Shown: one piece after another, positions 61,769 through 61,978 of the stretch
Layout: each line of letters begins with the position of its first letter
Numbering within the stretch: the stretch's first letter is position 1
Assembly (NCBI RefSeq): GCF_029868325.1
Contig: NZ_JARWNW010000307.1
Location: forward strand, 1-61,978
DNA from: Nocardia carnea
Lineage (GTDB): Bacteria; Actinomycetota; Actinomycetes; Mycobacteriales; Mycobacteriaceae
Length of the DNA stretch: 61,978 bases
Direction: 5' to 3'
The notes under the pieces: generated by a model
Seen by the model: the letters and a program-made list of their open reading frames with translations, nothing else
Databases searched by the model: none
Told to the model about the DNA's origin: nothing
Position numbers and translations under genes: made by a program

Positions 61769-61978
61769 CAGGTGGGTCCCTTCTCGTATCTGTTCGTCGT
61801 CGCGCCGCCAGGCGCGCCATGATGTCGTTCCGCTGGAGCCGCCCCCCCCCGCCCCGGTAGGGGGGTTGCGGCGCGGGGGGCCGCCAGTGGGACCCCGTCG
61901 CCCCATTACCGCATGGGCCCCGGGAAAGGCCGCGCGGAAGGTAAGGCGCGCCCCCCCCCAATTTAGCCGCACCGCCCC
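61769..61978. other. upstream of uvrA to window end, low-complexity
   Basis: Contains homopolymer C runs (near 61841-61851 and 61951-61960) and no supported gene. A uvrA promoter is expected here but no clear boxes were found; the runs may reflect sequencing or assembly error at a contig end. Confidence 0.4.

Noticed and set aside
61841..61960. C homopolymer runs as a phase-variable tract
   Set aside because: They lie at the very end of the window next to several other low-complexity runs and not in a gene; sequencing or assembly error is more likely.
1..61978. tRNA genes, CRISPR arrays, insertion sequences and prophage genes
   Set aside because: Read through for cloverleaf-like 3' ends, regular repeats and transposase or integrase motifs; none was found apart from the DUF222 remnant.

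Overview
The window is high-GC actinobacterial DNA, most likely Nocardia or a close relative in the Mycobacteriales. Three blocks keep the gene content and order of the Mycobacterium tuberculosis Rv1638-Rv1689 region: uvrA / infC-rpmI-rplT / rRNA methylase / pheS-pheT, then argC-J-B-D-F-R-G-H, then the Rv1683-Rv1689 set (acyl-CoA ligase-lipase, Trm112-like, TetR, ABC permease, ABC ATPase, mpg, tyrS). All gene names come from reading motifs and from remembered family members; no database search was run.

Layout. 1-471: leader and promoter of an rRNA operon on the minus strand, directly downstream of tyrS, the position of rrnB in fast-growing mycobacteria. 472-5167: tyrS, mpg, and a divergent ABC exporter with its TetR regulator. 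5223-8883: a cassette inserted between the Trm112-like and Rv1683-like genes, holding an unknown protein plus GtrA on one strand and an ArnC-like polyprenyl-phosphate glycosyltransferase plus a WecE/RffA-type sugar aminotransferase on the other. 8929-12604: the Rv1683-like fusion and idi. 12884-22213: the complete arginine pathway, with two nearly identical 32-bp ArgR-type operators and an undescribed 47-aa membrane peptide between argG and argR.

22.3-46.7 kb is an accessory region between argC and pheT. It starts with a DUF222 (13E12) remnant and carries a crotonase, an XRE/MBL-fold/esterase group, a VanR/VanS-like two-component system with a VanY-type carboxypeptidase and a DoxX-like membrane protein, several short-chain dehydrogenases, two TetR/target-gene pairs with visible operators, a second-copy-type RsgA GTPase preceded by a leader peptide, PEP carboxylase, a Cmx-like chloramphenicol exporter with its own upstream reading frame, mscL, and two unknown genes next to pheT.

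46.7-61.8 kb returns to core genes: pheT-pheS, a GT87 mannosyltransferase, a TetR regulator, an SpoU-type rRNA methylase, an ArsR/SRPBCC/RibD-like operon with a perfect palindromic operator, the translation operon infC-rpmI-rplT with an attenuator-like leader and a probable ATC start, a DinB-like protein, a DUF1844 protein and uvrA. The most interesting signals are the leader peptide and sequestered ribosome-binding site before the rsgA-like gene, the leaderless upstream frame before the Cmx-like exporter, the amino-sugar cassette, the van-like module without resistance ligase genes, and the 47-aa peptide.
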